Assembly (NCBI GenBank): GCA_945875935.1
Contig: CAMCNE010000037.1
Coordinates: 1 to 20,578 of the forward strand
DNA length: 20,578 bases
Source: Bordetella parapertussis
GTDB taxonomy: Bacteria > Pseudomonadota > Gammaproteobacteria > Burkholderiales > Burkholderiaceae_C
Direction of reading: 5' to 3'
In this document: positions 1-7,257 of the stretch, in pieces
How positions within the stretch are numbered: the stretch's first letter is position 1
Layout of the letters: the number at the start of each line of letters is the position of its first letter
Position numbers and translations under genes: made by a program
The notes under the pieces: model-generated
Told to the model about the DNA's origin: nothing
Databases searched by the model: none
What the model saw: the letters and a program-made list of their open reading frames with translations, nothing else

Positions 1-686
1 TGCAGGCTGCGCAGCACGATGCTCATGTGCTCGCGCACGCTGAGCTGCTCGCGGTTGATGGTGTGGTGCTGATTGAGGCTGGCGCGCTTGAGCACATCGG
101 CCCAGGCGGCGCGCAGATCGTCGGCCTCGACCTCGGGCCAGCGCGTGGCGTGTGAATGCTCGATGTGCACCTGCGCGCGCAGGAAGTCGCGGCCCACCAC
201 CGGCAGCGCATCAAGCCGCGCGGCGGCCAGCTTCATCTGCTCGTACTCGACCAAGCGGCGCACCAGCTCGGCGCGTGGGTCTTCGGGTTCGGTGCCATCG
301 GCTGATTTTCGCGGTGGCAGCAGCATTCGCGACTTGATCTCAATCAGCATCGCTGCCATCAGCAGGTATTCGCTGGCCAGCTCGAGGTGGGTCTTGCGGA
401 TCTGGTCAACGTAGGCCAGGTACTGCCGCGTCACGTCGGCCAGCGGAATGTCGAGGATGTTGAAGTTTTGCCGGCGGATCAGGTACAGCAGCAAATCGAG
501 CGGTCCTTCGAAGGCCTCAAGGAACAGCTGCAGCGCGTCGGGCGGGATGTACAGATCTTGCGGCAGCTTGAACAGCGGCTCGCCATACAGGCGGGCCACG
601 GCCACGCCGTCAAGCGCGGCGGGCGCGATGCCCGCAGGAACATCGGCCGCCAGGGGCTGCAGCTCGGGCGGCTCGACCCAGGTCAC
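1..686 (-). CDS. scpA: Segregation and condensation protein A, 3' end cut by the window
   Basis: ScpA is the kleisin subunit that bridges SMC heads with ScpB in the chromosome-condensing complex. The 228 visible codons are open to the left edge, so the C-terminal winged-helix part is missing. The N-terminal ScpA signature FEGPLDLLLYLI lies at about residues 59-70, followed by RRQNFNILDIPLADVT and then the helix ASEYLLMAAMLIEIKSRMLL (about 104-123). I chose the GTG at 686-684 because it overlaps the TGA of the upstream DUF3460 gene (GTGA) and is followed directly by a TWVEPPELQ leader. About 58 residues precede the kleisin motif, longer than in many ScpA proteins; this looks like a lineage extension. 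The overlap suggests coupled translation with DUF3460. The family call is secure, the exact start slightly less so. Confidence 0.93.
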   Translation of the reverse strand, partial: MTWVEPPELQPLAADVPAGIAPAALDGVAVARLYGEPLFKLPQDLYIPPDALQLFLEAFEGPLDLLLYLIRRQNFNILDIPLADVTRQYLAYVDQIRKTHLELASEYLLMAAMLIEIKSRMLLPPRKSADGTEPEDPRAELVRRLVEYEQMKLAAARLDALPVVGRDFLRAQVHIEHSHATRWPEVEADDLRAAWADVLKRASLNQHHTINREQLSVREHMSIVLRSL

Positions 687-886
687 TTCGGCCCGGTCTG
701 GTAAACGTAGGGTTGCTGCGGCACGCGCGAATCGGCGTTGTCGGCCAAGGCGTCGCGGTCGACGCGCTTGTCCCACAGCAAGGCACGGCCGGCGCGTTGT
801 TCGTCCTCGAGCGTCGGCTTTTTGGCCTTGAGCGACTCGATGAACGAGGTGGTGTCCGACTTGTAGGGTTTCCAGAACAAAGGCAT
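683..886 (-). CDS. DUF3460 family small protein
   Basis: This 67-residue protein begins MPLFWKPYKSDTT and contains KAKKPTLEDEQRAGRALLWD. That is the hallmark of the DUF3460 family, small soluble proteins found in Burkholderiales and usually next to scpA. No function is established for the family and none can be read from the sequence: there is no signal peptide, membrane segment or catalytic motif, and the protein is highly charged. Its TGA stop overlaps the GTG start of scpA, so the two are probably co-translated. No strong Shine-Dalgarno sequence is visible before the ATG at 886-884. The 169 bp between it and the divergent CYTH-CHAD gene should hold both promoters, but I see no convincing -35/-10 pair there. 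Confidence 0.9.
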   Translation of the reverse strand: MPLFWKPYKSDTTSFIESLKAKKPTLEDEQRAGRALLWDKRVDRDALADNADSRVPQQPYVYQTGPK

Positions 887-1055
887 GGTCAGGCAGGCAG
901 TCGACCCGAGTGGGGCCGTTTGATGCGCAAGTTGTGGACAAACCCGAGTCTACCGGGGGCCCGGGTGGTGAGCTACAGCAACAAGCGTGCGCATCAGGCC
1001 GGCAGCCGTTGCGAGATTCATCAAATTCAGCGAGTGCGTGTGTCACGATACTGTC

Positions 1056-2741
1056 ATGAAAGAGATTGAGCTCAAATTCCAGGTGCCGCAGGGCAAACGC
1101 AAGGCCGTCGAATCGGCGGTGGCAGGCAGCCAGCCCGTGCGGCGCATCCGGCTGCAAGCGGCTTATTTCGACACCCCCGGCAGTGTGCTGGCCCAACGCG
1201 GCATGGCACTGCGCCTGCGCAAGGAAGGTCGCGTGTGGGTGCAAACGCTCAAGGCGACGCTGCCCGATGGCGGCCACATGGCTCGTGCCGAACACAACGT
1301 GACGCGCGCTGAAACCGGCACCGCCGTTCCGGCCATCGACCCGCAGTTGCACGCCGACACACCGGTGGGCGAGGCCTTGCTGAAAGTGCTCAAGAGCCGC
1401 AAGGCACACGCCGACGGGCCCTTGCAGCAGGTGATGGCCACCGACATCTGGCGCCGCGCGCGCACCGTTCGGGTGGCCGGCGGCACGGTCGAGCTGGCCT
1501 TTGATGCGGGCGTGATCACCGCTGGGCCGGCCGATGCGCCGCGTCGTCATCCGGTGTGCGAACTCGAGATCGAACTCAAGTCCGGCCAGGCGCAGGCGGT
1601 GGTGAGCACCGCCGGGCGCTGGGTGGCACGCCACGGCCTGTGGCTCGACACGCGCAGCAAGGCCGAGATGGGCCAACTGCTGTGGCGCGATGTGCCGATG
1701 GCCGATGCGCGCCGCGCGATCGATGTGGCACTTGAGCGTTCGATGTCACCCGCGCAAGCGATGGATGCCGTGCTGCGTTCGTGCCTGGACCAGATCAGCG
1801 TCAATGCCAGCCAAGTGGCCAGCGGCCTGCACGACGCCGAGCATGTGCATCAGCTGCGCGTGGGACTGCGACGGCTGCGTACGGCGCTGCGCTTTTTCGA
1901 CGGCTCGCAGCTGGGCGACGCGATGGACGCGGCCAGCCGAGCGGCGCTGTCGGTCGACGCGGCCGAGCTGTTTCGGCAGCTGGGCGCCGCGCGCGACCAA
2001 GAGGCCGTCGCCGGCCCGCTGCTGCTGGCGCTCAAGCGCGCGCTCGAGGCGGTGGGGCAGCCGGGCGAAGCGCCTGCGCTGCCGGTCGGCGAGGCCGCTG
2101 CGGAGCCGGCCACGCTGGTGCGACGCATGCAAACGCAACGTCTGCTGCTGGCGCTGATCGGCCGCTTGCAAGGCGGCGTGCCGGCGCGCAACGCGCGGGT
2201 ATCGGCCTGGAGCAGGTCGGTCAGCGCGGTCACGCACCCCAGCCACATGCACCCCGGCCACACACCGCTCGATCAGGTCGATGCACCCGCCGAGCTGCCG
2301 CTGCGCGAGCGGCTGGCCCAGCGGCTGAACCGCTGGCACCGCGGCGTGGTGGCTGACGCGCAGTCGTTCGACCTGCTCGACGACGAAGGCCGCCACCGCT
2401 TGCGCAAGCACATCAAGCGGCTGCGCTATGCGGCCGAGTTCTGCGCGAGCGTGTTCGACGATGCCGCGGTGCAGGGCTACCTCAAAGGCCTGCGTGCCTT
2501 GCAGGAACGGCTGGGCACGCTCAATGACATCGCCGTGGGCATCGCGCTGTATTCGGCCGCCGCACCGCATGACACCCGGGCGCTGTTCGCACTGGGCTGG
2601 CTTGCCGCGCAGCGCGAGCGGGCGCTGAGGGCCTGTCGCCCCGACCTGCAGCGCTTCATTGAGCAGCCCAGGTTCTGGCGTGGCAAGGAGCGCAAGAAGG
2701 CCGCCAAAGCCGCCCGTGGCGCCGGCAAGCAACACCCCTGA
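1056..2741 (+). CDS. CYTH and CHAD domain protein (inorganic triphosphatase/polyphosphate-associated)
   Basis: This 561-residue protein fuses an N-terminal CYTH triphosphate-tunnel domain (about 1-215) to a C-terminal CHAD domain (about 230-545). The CYTH ExExK signature is at the N-terminus (MKEIELKF: E3, E5, K7). CHAD shows its paired His/Arg-rich helices: HQLRVGLRRLRTALRFF from about residue 265 and RHRLRKHIKRLRYAAEF from about 446. In characterised relatives such as YgiF, CYTH hydrolyses inorganic triphosphate, and CHAD domains bind polyphosphate. The activity here is inferred. The frame is open upstream to a GTG at 987, but I chose the ATG at 1056 because the ExExK motif sits at the extreme N-terminus in this family. 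No clear Shine-Dalgarno sequence precedes it. The gene converges on fbpC with 19 bp between stops. Confidence 0.9.
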   Translation: MKEIELKFQVPQGKRKAVESAVAGSQPVRRIRLQAAYFDTPGSVLAQRGMALRLRKEGRVWVQTLKATLPDGGHMARAEHNVTRAETGTAVPAIDPQLHADTPVGEALLKVLKSRKAHADGPLQQVMATDIWRRARTVRVAGGTVELAFDAGVITAGPADAPRRHPVCELEIELKSGQAQAVVSTAGRWVARHGLWLDTRSKAEMGQLLWRDVPMADARRAIDVALERSMSPAQAMDAVLRSCLDQISVNASQVASGLHDAEHVHQLRVGLRRLRTALRFFDGSQLGDAMDAASRAALSVDAAELFRQLGAARDQEAVAGPLLLALKRALEAVGQPGEAPALPVGEAAAEPATLVRRMQTQRLLLALIGRLQGGVPARNARVSAWSRSVSAVTHPSHMHPGHTPLDQVDAPAELPLRERLAQRLNRWHRGVVADAQSFDLLDDEGRHRLRKHIKRLRYAAEFCASVFDDAAVQGYLKGLRALQERLGTLNDIAVGIALYSAAAPHDTRALFALGWLAAQRERALRACRPDLQRFIEQPRFWRGKERKKAAKAARGAGKQHP

Positions 2742-2760
2742 GTCCACGGGGGGCACGACC

Positions 2761-3837
2761 TCAGTTCAAGCGCGGAAATGCAATGAGGTGATCCATCTGG
2801 AGACGGATGCCGATCGGCTCTGCGATGCGGTGGTTGTGATGCGACGGCACCATCGACAGCACCCGCGCGCCGCTGGGCAACTCGAGCGTGTACAGAAAGT
2901 CGGCGCCGCGAAAGGCCTTGTGTCGCACGACGGCCTGCACCGGGCTGGCGTCGTCGTGCACCACGTCGTCCGGGCGCAGCAGCACGTCGATGCGACTGCC
3001 CACACCGCATTCGCTGTCGTCATCAGCGTAGCACAGCGGATCGGCCGATCGCACCTCGCCGATCTCGATGGCCACGCAGCGATCGGCCACCACCACGCCG
3101 GGCAAGAACACGCCCTGCCCGATGAAGTCGGCCACGAAGCGGCTGGTCGGTCGGTGGTACAGGTTGTAGGCGCTGTCGATCTGCTCCAGGCGACCCTCGG
3201 ACATCACGGCCACTTCGTCGGCCATCGCGAAGGCTTCGTTCTGGTCGTGGGTCACGAACACGGCCGTCGTGAGCGTCGCCTTGAGCACGGCTCTGACCTC
3301 GGCCGCGAGCTGCTCGCGCAGTTCGACGTCGAGGTTGGAGAACGGCTCGTCCATCAGCAGCACCCGCGGCTGTGGCGCCAGCGCACGCGCCAGTGCCACG
3401 CGCTGCTGCTGTCCGCCGGACAACTCGTGCGGGTAGCTCAGGGTCTTGGCACTCAGGCCGACCATGTCGATGAGCTCGGCCACACGCGCTCGATCGGCCG
3501 CGCTGCCGTGCGTTCCGAACGACACGTTGCGCTCGACGTTGAGATGCGGAAACAGCGCGTAGTCCTGAAACACCATGCCGATGCGGCGCTGCTCGGGTGA
3601 GACGTGGATGCGCGGGCCGCTGACCGTCTGGCCATCGATGGAGATTTCGCCTGCCGTCAGGCGCTCGAACCCCGCAATGCAGCGCAGCACGGTCGTTTTG
3701 CCACAACCCGACGGACCCAGCACGCAGCAGATGCTGCCGGCAGGAAGCGCCAGGCTCAAACCGACGGCCGTGGCACGGGGGCCGTAGGCGTGAGACACGG
3801 CGTTCAGCGCCAGAACAGGGGCGGCCACAGGGTTCAT
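2761..3837 (-). CDS. fbpC: Ferric iron ABC transporter, ATP-binding protein
   Basis: This is the ATPase of a Fe3+ importer of the FbpABC/Sfu type, acting on the cytoplasmic face with the FbpB permease. The 358-residue protein has Walker A GPSGCGKTT at 41-49 (K47), the ABC signature LSGGQQQRVALARALA, Walker B RVLLMDEPFSNLD and the H-loop VFVTHDQNEA. A C-terminal TOBE-like extension includes VLLRPDDVVHDDASPVQAVV. The length matches the family (about 350). I chose the ATG at 3837-3835; the frame continues upstream, but the extra 33 residues run through the Fur-box region and resemble no ABC N-terminus. The gene diverges from fbpB with 62 bp between starts, and a Fur-box-like palindrome (3864-3882) lies between them, so iron repression of both is likely. 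The ion specificity is inferred from the fbpA/fbpB context. Confidence 0.92.
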   Translation of the reverse strand: MNPVAAPVLALNAVSHAYGPRATAVGLSLALPAGSICCVLGPSGCGKTTVLRCIAGFERLTAGEISIDGQTVSGPRIHVSPEQRRIGMVFQDYALFPHLNVERNVSFGTHGSAADRARVAELIDMVGLSAKTLSYPHELSGGQQQRVALARALAPQPRVLLMDEPFSNLDVELREQLAAEVRAVLKATLTTAVFVTHDQNEAFAMADEVAVMSEGRLEQIDSAYNLYHRPTSRFVADFIGQGVFLPGVVVADRCVAIEIGEVRSADPLCYADDDSECGVGSRIDVLLRPDDVVHDDASPVQAVVRHKAFRGADFLYTLELPSGARVLSMVPSHHNHRIAEPIGIRLQMDHLIAFPRLN

Positions 3838-3863
3838 GACAGGATGACGCAGACTCCACTCTG

Positions 3864-3882
3864 CATAAGAATCACTCTCATT
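3864..3882. promoter_or_regulatory. Fur box between fbpC and fbpB
   Basis: The 19-bp element CATAAGAATCACTCTCATT matches the beta/gammaproteobacterial Fur-box form AATGAGAAT-N-ATTCTCATT at 15 of 18 positions. It lies 27 bp upstream of the fbpC start and 18 bp upstream of the fbpB start, in the only intergenic space the two divergent genes share. A single Fur dimer-dimer footprint here could block both promoters. The match is read directly from the sequence; binding is inferred. Confidence 0.75.
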
Positions 3883-3899
3883 TCCATGATAGCCCTCGA

Positions 3900-5588
3900 A
3901 TGACACTCGCCGCCCCCCGCGAAAGCCCTGCCCCAAAGCCCGCTGCGAGTTGGCCGCATCGACGACCGCTGGGCTGGTTGGGCGTGAGCGCCGTGCTGGT
4001 GGCCTGCCTGATGGCGTTGCCTATCGTGTCGGTGGCCACCAACACCTTGCTGCCTGGCACACCCGGCACCTGGCCGCATCTGGCCTCGACGGTGCTGCCG
4101 GGCTACATCGTCACCACGATCTGGCTGTGCCTCGGCGTGGGCGGGCTGGCCGCGCTGATCGGTGTGGGTGCCGCCTGGCTGGTGACGCACTTCGAGTTCC
4201 CGCTGCGCCGCAGCCTTGAATGGGCGCTGGTGCTGCCGCTGGCGATGCCGGCCTATGTGATGGCCTATGCCTACACCGACGCGCTGCAGTTCGCAGGGCC
4301 GGTGCAGGGTTGGCTGCGCGCGACGATGGGCTGGACGCGTGCCGACTACTGGTTTCCCGAGGTGCGATCGCTGGGTGGTGCGGTGGTGATGTTTGCCTTC
4401 GTGCTGTATCCCTACGTTTTCATGCTGGCCCGAGCGGCCTTCCTGGAGCGCGGAGCCGCACTGCTGGAGGCGGGCATGTCGCTGGGGCTGTCGCCATGGC
4501 AAGGCTTCAGGCGGATTTCGCTGCCGATGGCGCGCCCTGCGATCGCCGCAGGCGTTGCTCTGGCGCTGATGGAAACGCTGGCCGACTACGGCACCGTGTC
4601 TTACTTTGCGGTACAGACCTTCACCACCGGCATCTACCGTGCATGGTTTTCGCTGGGCGACCGTGTGGCGGCCGCGCAGTTGGCCATGTGTCTGCTGGGC
4701 TTTGTCGTGCTGGTGCTGGCGCTCGAGCGTCAATCACGTGGCGCTGCTCGCTTCCATGGTCCGGGGCTGCGGCCCAAGCCATCGAGGGGGCTGCCCCTGA
4801 CGGGGTGGGCGGCCTTCGCGTCGGTCGCGGCGTGCGTGCTGCCGGTGCTGATCGGCTTCGTGGTGCCGGCGGGCCTGCTGCTGCACCTGGCGCTCACCGA
4901 TGGCGACGCGCAGTTCGGCATGCGCTTTTTCACGCTGGCCGGCAACAGCGTGATGGTGTCCGGGCTGACAGCCACGCTGGCGGTCGCGCTGGCGGTGCTG
5001 GTGGCCTATGCCAGGCGCCTCGATCCGCGGCCCCTGACCCGCAGCGCCCACTGGGCGGTCGAACTGGGTTATGCCCTGCCCGGCTCGGTGATCGCGGTGG
5101 GCGTGCTGATTCCGGTGGCCCGCGCCGACAACCTGATCGCCCAGTGGCTGCTGTCGACCTTTGGCTGGCACACCGGGCTGATCTTCACGGGCACGATTGC
5201 CGCGCTGGTGTTCGCCTGCCTGGTGCGCTTCATGACCTCGGCGCTGCAGACGGTGGATTCGGCGCTGCACCGGGTGACTCCGCACATGGACGACGCATCG
5301 CGCAGCCTGGGCCTGACACCGGCGCAGTCGCTGCGCCGAGTGCACCTGCCGCTGCTGCGGCGTGGTCTGCTCACCGCAGGCCTGCTGGTGTTCATTGACG
5401 TGATGAAGGAACTGCCCGCCACGCTGGTGATGCGGCCGTTCAACTTCGACACGCTGGCCACGCAGGCCTACACGCTGGCCACCGATGAACGGCTGGCAGA
5501 AGCCTCAACCGCCACGCTGGCCATCTTGGCCGTGGGACTGCTGCCGCTGCTCGTGCTGTGCCGGCAGATCGCCCGCGAGCGGCCCTGA
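3900..5588 (+). CDS. fbpB: Ferric iron ABC transporter, double-domain permease
   Basis: This 562-residue inner-membrane protein is the permease of the Fe3+ importer. It is a tandem duplication of the BPD_transp_1 fold with many hydrophobic helices. Each half ends in an EAA coupling loop that docks onto the ATPase: EAGMSLGLSPWQGFRRISLP from about residue 190 and DDASRSLGLTPAQSLRRVHLP from about 464. This two-in-one build and length are typical of FbpB/SfuB/HitB. The first helix is about residues 27-47 (GVSAVLVACLMALPIVSVAT). The start ATG at 3900 has no good Shine-Dalgarno sequence and sits only 18 bp from a Fur box, so the leader must be very short. The stop is 21 bp from the stop of the convergent fbpA. 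Confidence 0.92.
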   Translation: MTLAAPRESPAPKPAASWPHRRPLGWLGVSAVLVACLMALPIVSVATNTLLPGTPGTWPHLASTVLPGYIVTTIWLCLGVGGLAALIGVGAAWLVTHFEFPLRRSLEWALVLPLAMPAYVMAYAYTDALQFAGPVQGWLRATMGWTRADYWFPEVRSLGGAVVMFAFVLYPYVFMLARAAFLERGAALLEAGMSLGLSPWQGFRRISLPMARPAIAAGVALALMETLADYGTVSYFAVQTFTTGIYRAWFSLGDRVAAAQLAMCLLGFVVLVLALERQSRGAARFHGPGLRPKPSRGLPLTGWAAFASVAACVLPVLIGFVVPAGLLLHLALTDGDAQFGMRFFTLAGNSVMVSGLTATLAVALAVLVAYARRLDPRPLTRSAHWAVELGYALPGSVIAVGVLIPVARADNLIAQWLLSTFGWHTGLIFTGTIAALVFACLVRFMTSALQTVDSALHRVTPHMDDASRSLGLTPAQSLRRVHLPLLRRGLLTAGLLVFIDVMKELPATLVMRPFNFDTLATQAYTLATDERLAEASTATLAILAVGLLPLLVLCRQIARERP

Positions 5589-5609
5589 GTCACTGCGGCG
5601 CTCGCGCCT

Positions 5610-6656
5610 TCAGCGCCAGCCAGCGCGGTCGAACACACGCTGCGCCGCAGCGGTCTGGCCAGCGAGTTGCCCGATCGGCAGGGTGTCAGCCACGAAAGCA
5701 CCCAGCGCTTCCAGCGCGGGGTTCTTCACGACCAGGCCCTTGACCACCGGCCACTCGTTGTTGCCATCGGCAAAGTACAGCTGTGCCTCGTCGCTGGCCA
5801 GGTAGTCGAGGAACTTCACCGCCGACTCGCGGTTGGGCGCCGACTTGACGATGCCGCCACCCGACACATTCACGTGCGCACCCCAGGTCTTCTGGTTGGG
5901 CCACACCACGCCGAGCGCGCGCATGACCTGCTGATCCTCGGGCTTGGTCGATCGCATCAGGCGCGCCAGGTAGTAGCTGTTGGAGATGGTCACGCCGCAT
6001 TCGCCGGCAGCCACGGCCCTGAGCTGGTCGGTGTCACCGCCTTTGGGTGGCCGGGCGAAATTGACGACCAGACCCCGGGCCCAGGCCTCGGTTTCGGCCT
6101 CACCGTCGTGCACCAGCAGGGCCGCGCCCAGCGACAGGTTGTAGGGGTGGGCGCCCGAGCGCACGCACAGCTGGCCCTTCAAGCGGGGTGCGGCCAGATC
6201 TTCGTAGGTCTGCAGCCAGGCCGGGTTCACGGCAGACTTGTTGTAGACGATCACCCGCGCGCGGCTTGAGAAGGCAGCCCAGTTCGGCGTGCGCATGGCT
6301 GCCGGTATGCGTGACTCCAGAAAAGCCGAAGTCAGCGGCTGGAACAAGCCCGCCTTGTCCGCGATCGCCAGGCGCGCCGCGTCGACCGTGATCAGCACGT
6401 CGGCCGGGCTGCTCGCGCCTTCATTCCTGATGCGCTCGACGAGTTCTTCTTCCTTGCCTTCGAGCCGGTTGACCTTGATGCCCGTCTGGCGGGTGAAGTT
6501 GGCGTAGAGCGCCTCATCGGTCTGGTAGTGACGAGCGGTGTAGAGATTGAGCACCGCCTGAGCGTGCGCGCCGGGCGCGAACAGCACAAGCCACAGGCCG
6601 CACACGAGGGCCGCAGCGGCGAGCCTGGATCTTGGGGAGTACAGCATCGTTGTCAT
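5610..6656 (-). CDS. fbpA: Ferric iron ABC transporter, periplasmic Fe3+-binding protein
   Basis: This substrate-binding protein (about 348 residues) captures Fe3+ in the periplasm and delivers it to FbpB/FbpC. A Sec signal peptide is clear: basic SPRSR, then a hydrophobic run (LAAAALVCGLWLVLFAPG) ending at AHA-QA. The mature protein starts VLNLYTARHYQTDEALYANF, the FbpA/FutA opening. The consecutive tyrosines in NSYYLARL fit the Tyr pair that coordinates iron in this family, and GIVKSAPNRESAVKFLDYL is another family landmark. The start could be GTG 6683, ATG 6656 or ATG 6647; I chose ATG 6656 since the signal peptide needs no more, though no strong Shine-Dalgarno sequence decides it. A near-perfect Fur box lies 38 bp upstream. 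The gene is separated from fbpC and transcribed convergently to fbpB. Confidence 0.92.
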   Translation of the reverse strand: MTTMLYSPRSRLAAAALVCGLWLVLFAPGAHAQAVLNLYTARHYQTDEALYANFTRQTGIKVNRLEGKEEELVERIRNEGASSPADVLITVDAARLAIADKAGLFQPLTSAFLESRIPAAMRTPNWAAFSSRARVIVYNKSAVNPAWLQTYEDLAAPRLKGQLCVRSGAHPYNLSLGAALLVHDGEAETEAWARGLVVNFARPPKGGDTDQLRAVAAGECGVTISNSYYLARLMRSTKPEDQQVMRALGVVWPNQKTWGAHVNVSGGGIVKSAPNRESAVKFLDYLASDEAQLYFADGNNEWPVVKGLVVKNPALEALGAFVADTLPIGQLAGQTAAAQRVFDRAGWR

Positions 6657-6694
6657 GGCTTGGTGTTGAGGTTGATTGAACACATATCCATACT

Positions 6695-6713
6695 AATCAG
6701 AATCATTCTCATT
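6695..6713. promoter_or_regulatory. Fur box upstream of fbpA
   Basis: The 19-bp element AATCAGAATCATTCTCATT is a near-perfect inverted repeat (8 of 9 arm positions pair). It matches the Fur form AATGAGAAT-N-ATTCTCATT at 17 of 18 positions. It lies 38 bp upstream of the fbpA start and about 110 bp upstream of the divergent His-rich UreE-like gene. Iron-dependent repression of fbpA is the likely role; an effect on the divergent gene is possible but unproven. Confidence 0.85.
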
Positions 6714-6822
6714 TGGAATCAGGGCTTTCTCGCGGGTCTGGTGGGCCGACTCCCTGATGAAAAGCGCTTCGTGCCAGACTTCGCTTCCCACCTCCCACTT
6801 CACGCGCTTTGCGCCGCAAGCC

Positions 6823-7203
6823 ATGCTCAATGCCAACAAACTCATCTCTCAAGGTCGCGGTCTGAGCCGCGTGCTGCTCGATCGCGCGGCCACCGTCAGG
6901 CTGCACGGCGCCACCCAGTCGGGCCCTCGCTTCGAGGCCACGGACTCTCAAGGCCGCGGCCTGCAGGTGTCGCTGCCGGACGGCAGCGCCGTGCACGACG
7001 GCGATGTGCTGGTGGCCGAGGACGGCTCGTTGATCCGCGTTGAATCCGACGTGGCAGCGCCCGCCGAATCACACAGCCACAGCCACGACCATGGCCATGT
7101 GCACGGCCCGGACTGCGGCCACGACCACGCTCACGCGGCGGTGGAAATCAAGCCGGCCCATCAGCCGCATGTGCACGGCCCGGGCTGCAACCACGATCAC
7201 TGA
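6823..7203 (+). CDS. UreE-like N-terminal domain protein with His-rich metal-binding tail
   Basis: This 126-residue cytoplasmic protein has no signal peptide. Residues 1-76 resemble the N-terminal domain of the urease nickel chaperone UreE: a MLNANKLISQG start, RFEATDSQGRGLQVSLPDG and DGDVLVAEDGSLIRV. The UreE C-terminal metal-binding domain, with its YHLGNRHVP-type motif, is absent. Instead the protein goes straight into a tail (84-126) with 14 His and 2 Cys in 43 residues. The tail holds two copies of HVHGPxCxHDH, encoded by imperfect 33-nt repeats at 7096-7128 and 7168-7200. I infer a metal chaperone, buffer or store (Ni, Zn, Co or Fe); the metal is unknown. No urease genes are in the window. 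An in-frame start at 6757 is possible, but family similarity begins at 6823. The gene diverges from fbpA across a Fur box and converges on sppA. Confidence 0.75.
   Translation: MLNANKLISQGRGLSRVLLDRAATVRLHGATQSGPRFEATDSQGRGLQVSLPDGSAVHDGDVLVAEDGSLIRVESDVAAPAESHSHSHDHGHVHGPDCGHDHAHAAVEIKPAHQPHVHGPGCNHDH
7096..7200 (+). repeat. Two imperfect 33-nt repeats encoding HVHGPxCxHDH
   Basis: Copies at 7096-7128 and 7168-7200 differ at only a few positions (GACTGCGGC versus GGCTGCAAC in the middle). Each encodes a His/Cys metal-binding module in the tail of the UreE-like protein. They look like an in-gene duplication of a ligand module. Confidence 0.8.
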
Positions 7204-7257
7204 GCCCGCTGCAACCCGCAGTCGTGGTCAGCGTCGGCCGGGTCCGGCGCTCAGCGC

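Noticed and set aside
887..1055. Promoters for the divergent DUF3460 and CYTH-CHAD genes.
   Set aside because: A TAGACT-like hexamer exists on the minus strand, but no -35 lies at a proper distance; nothing on the plus strand fits either.
3837..3936. A longer N-terminus for FbpC starting at 3936.
   Set aside because: The extra 33 residues run through the Fur-box region and past the fbpB start and do not resemble an ABC ATPase N-terminus.
5597..5608. Short GC inverted repeat between the fbpB and fbpA stops, considered as a terminator.
   Set aside because: The stem leaves only a 2-nt loop at full length and there is no U tract.
6718..6758. Inverted repeat ATCAGGG/CCCTGAT between the Fur box and the UreE-like gene.
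   Set aside because: Only 7 bp with a 27-bp spacer and no link to a known operator; easily chance.
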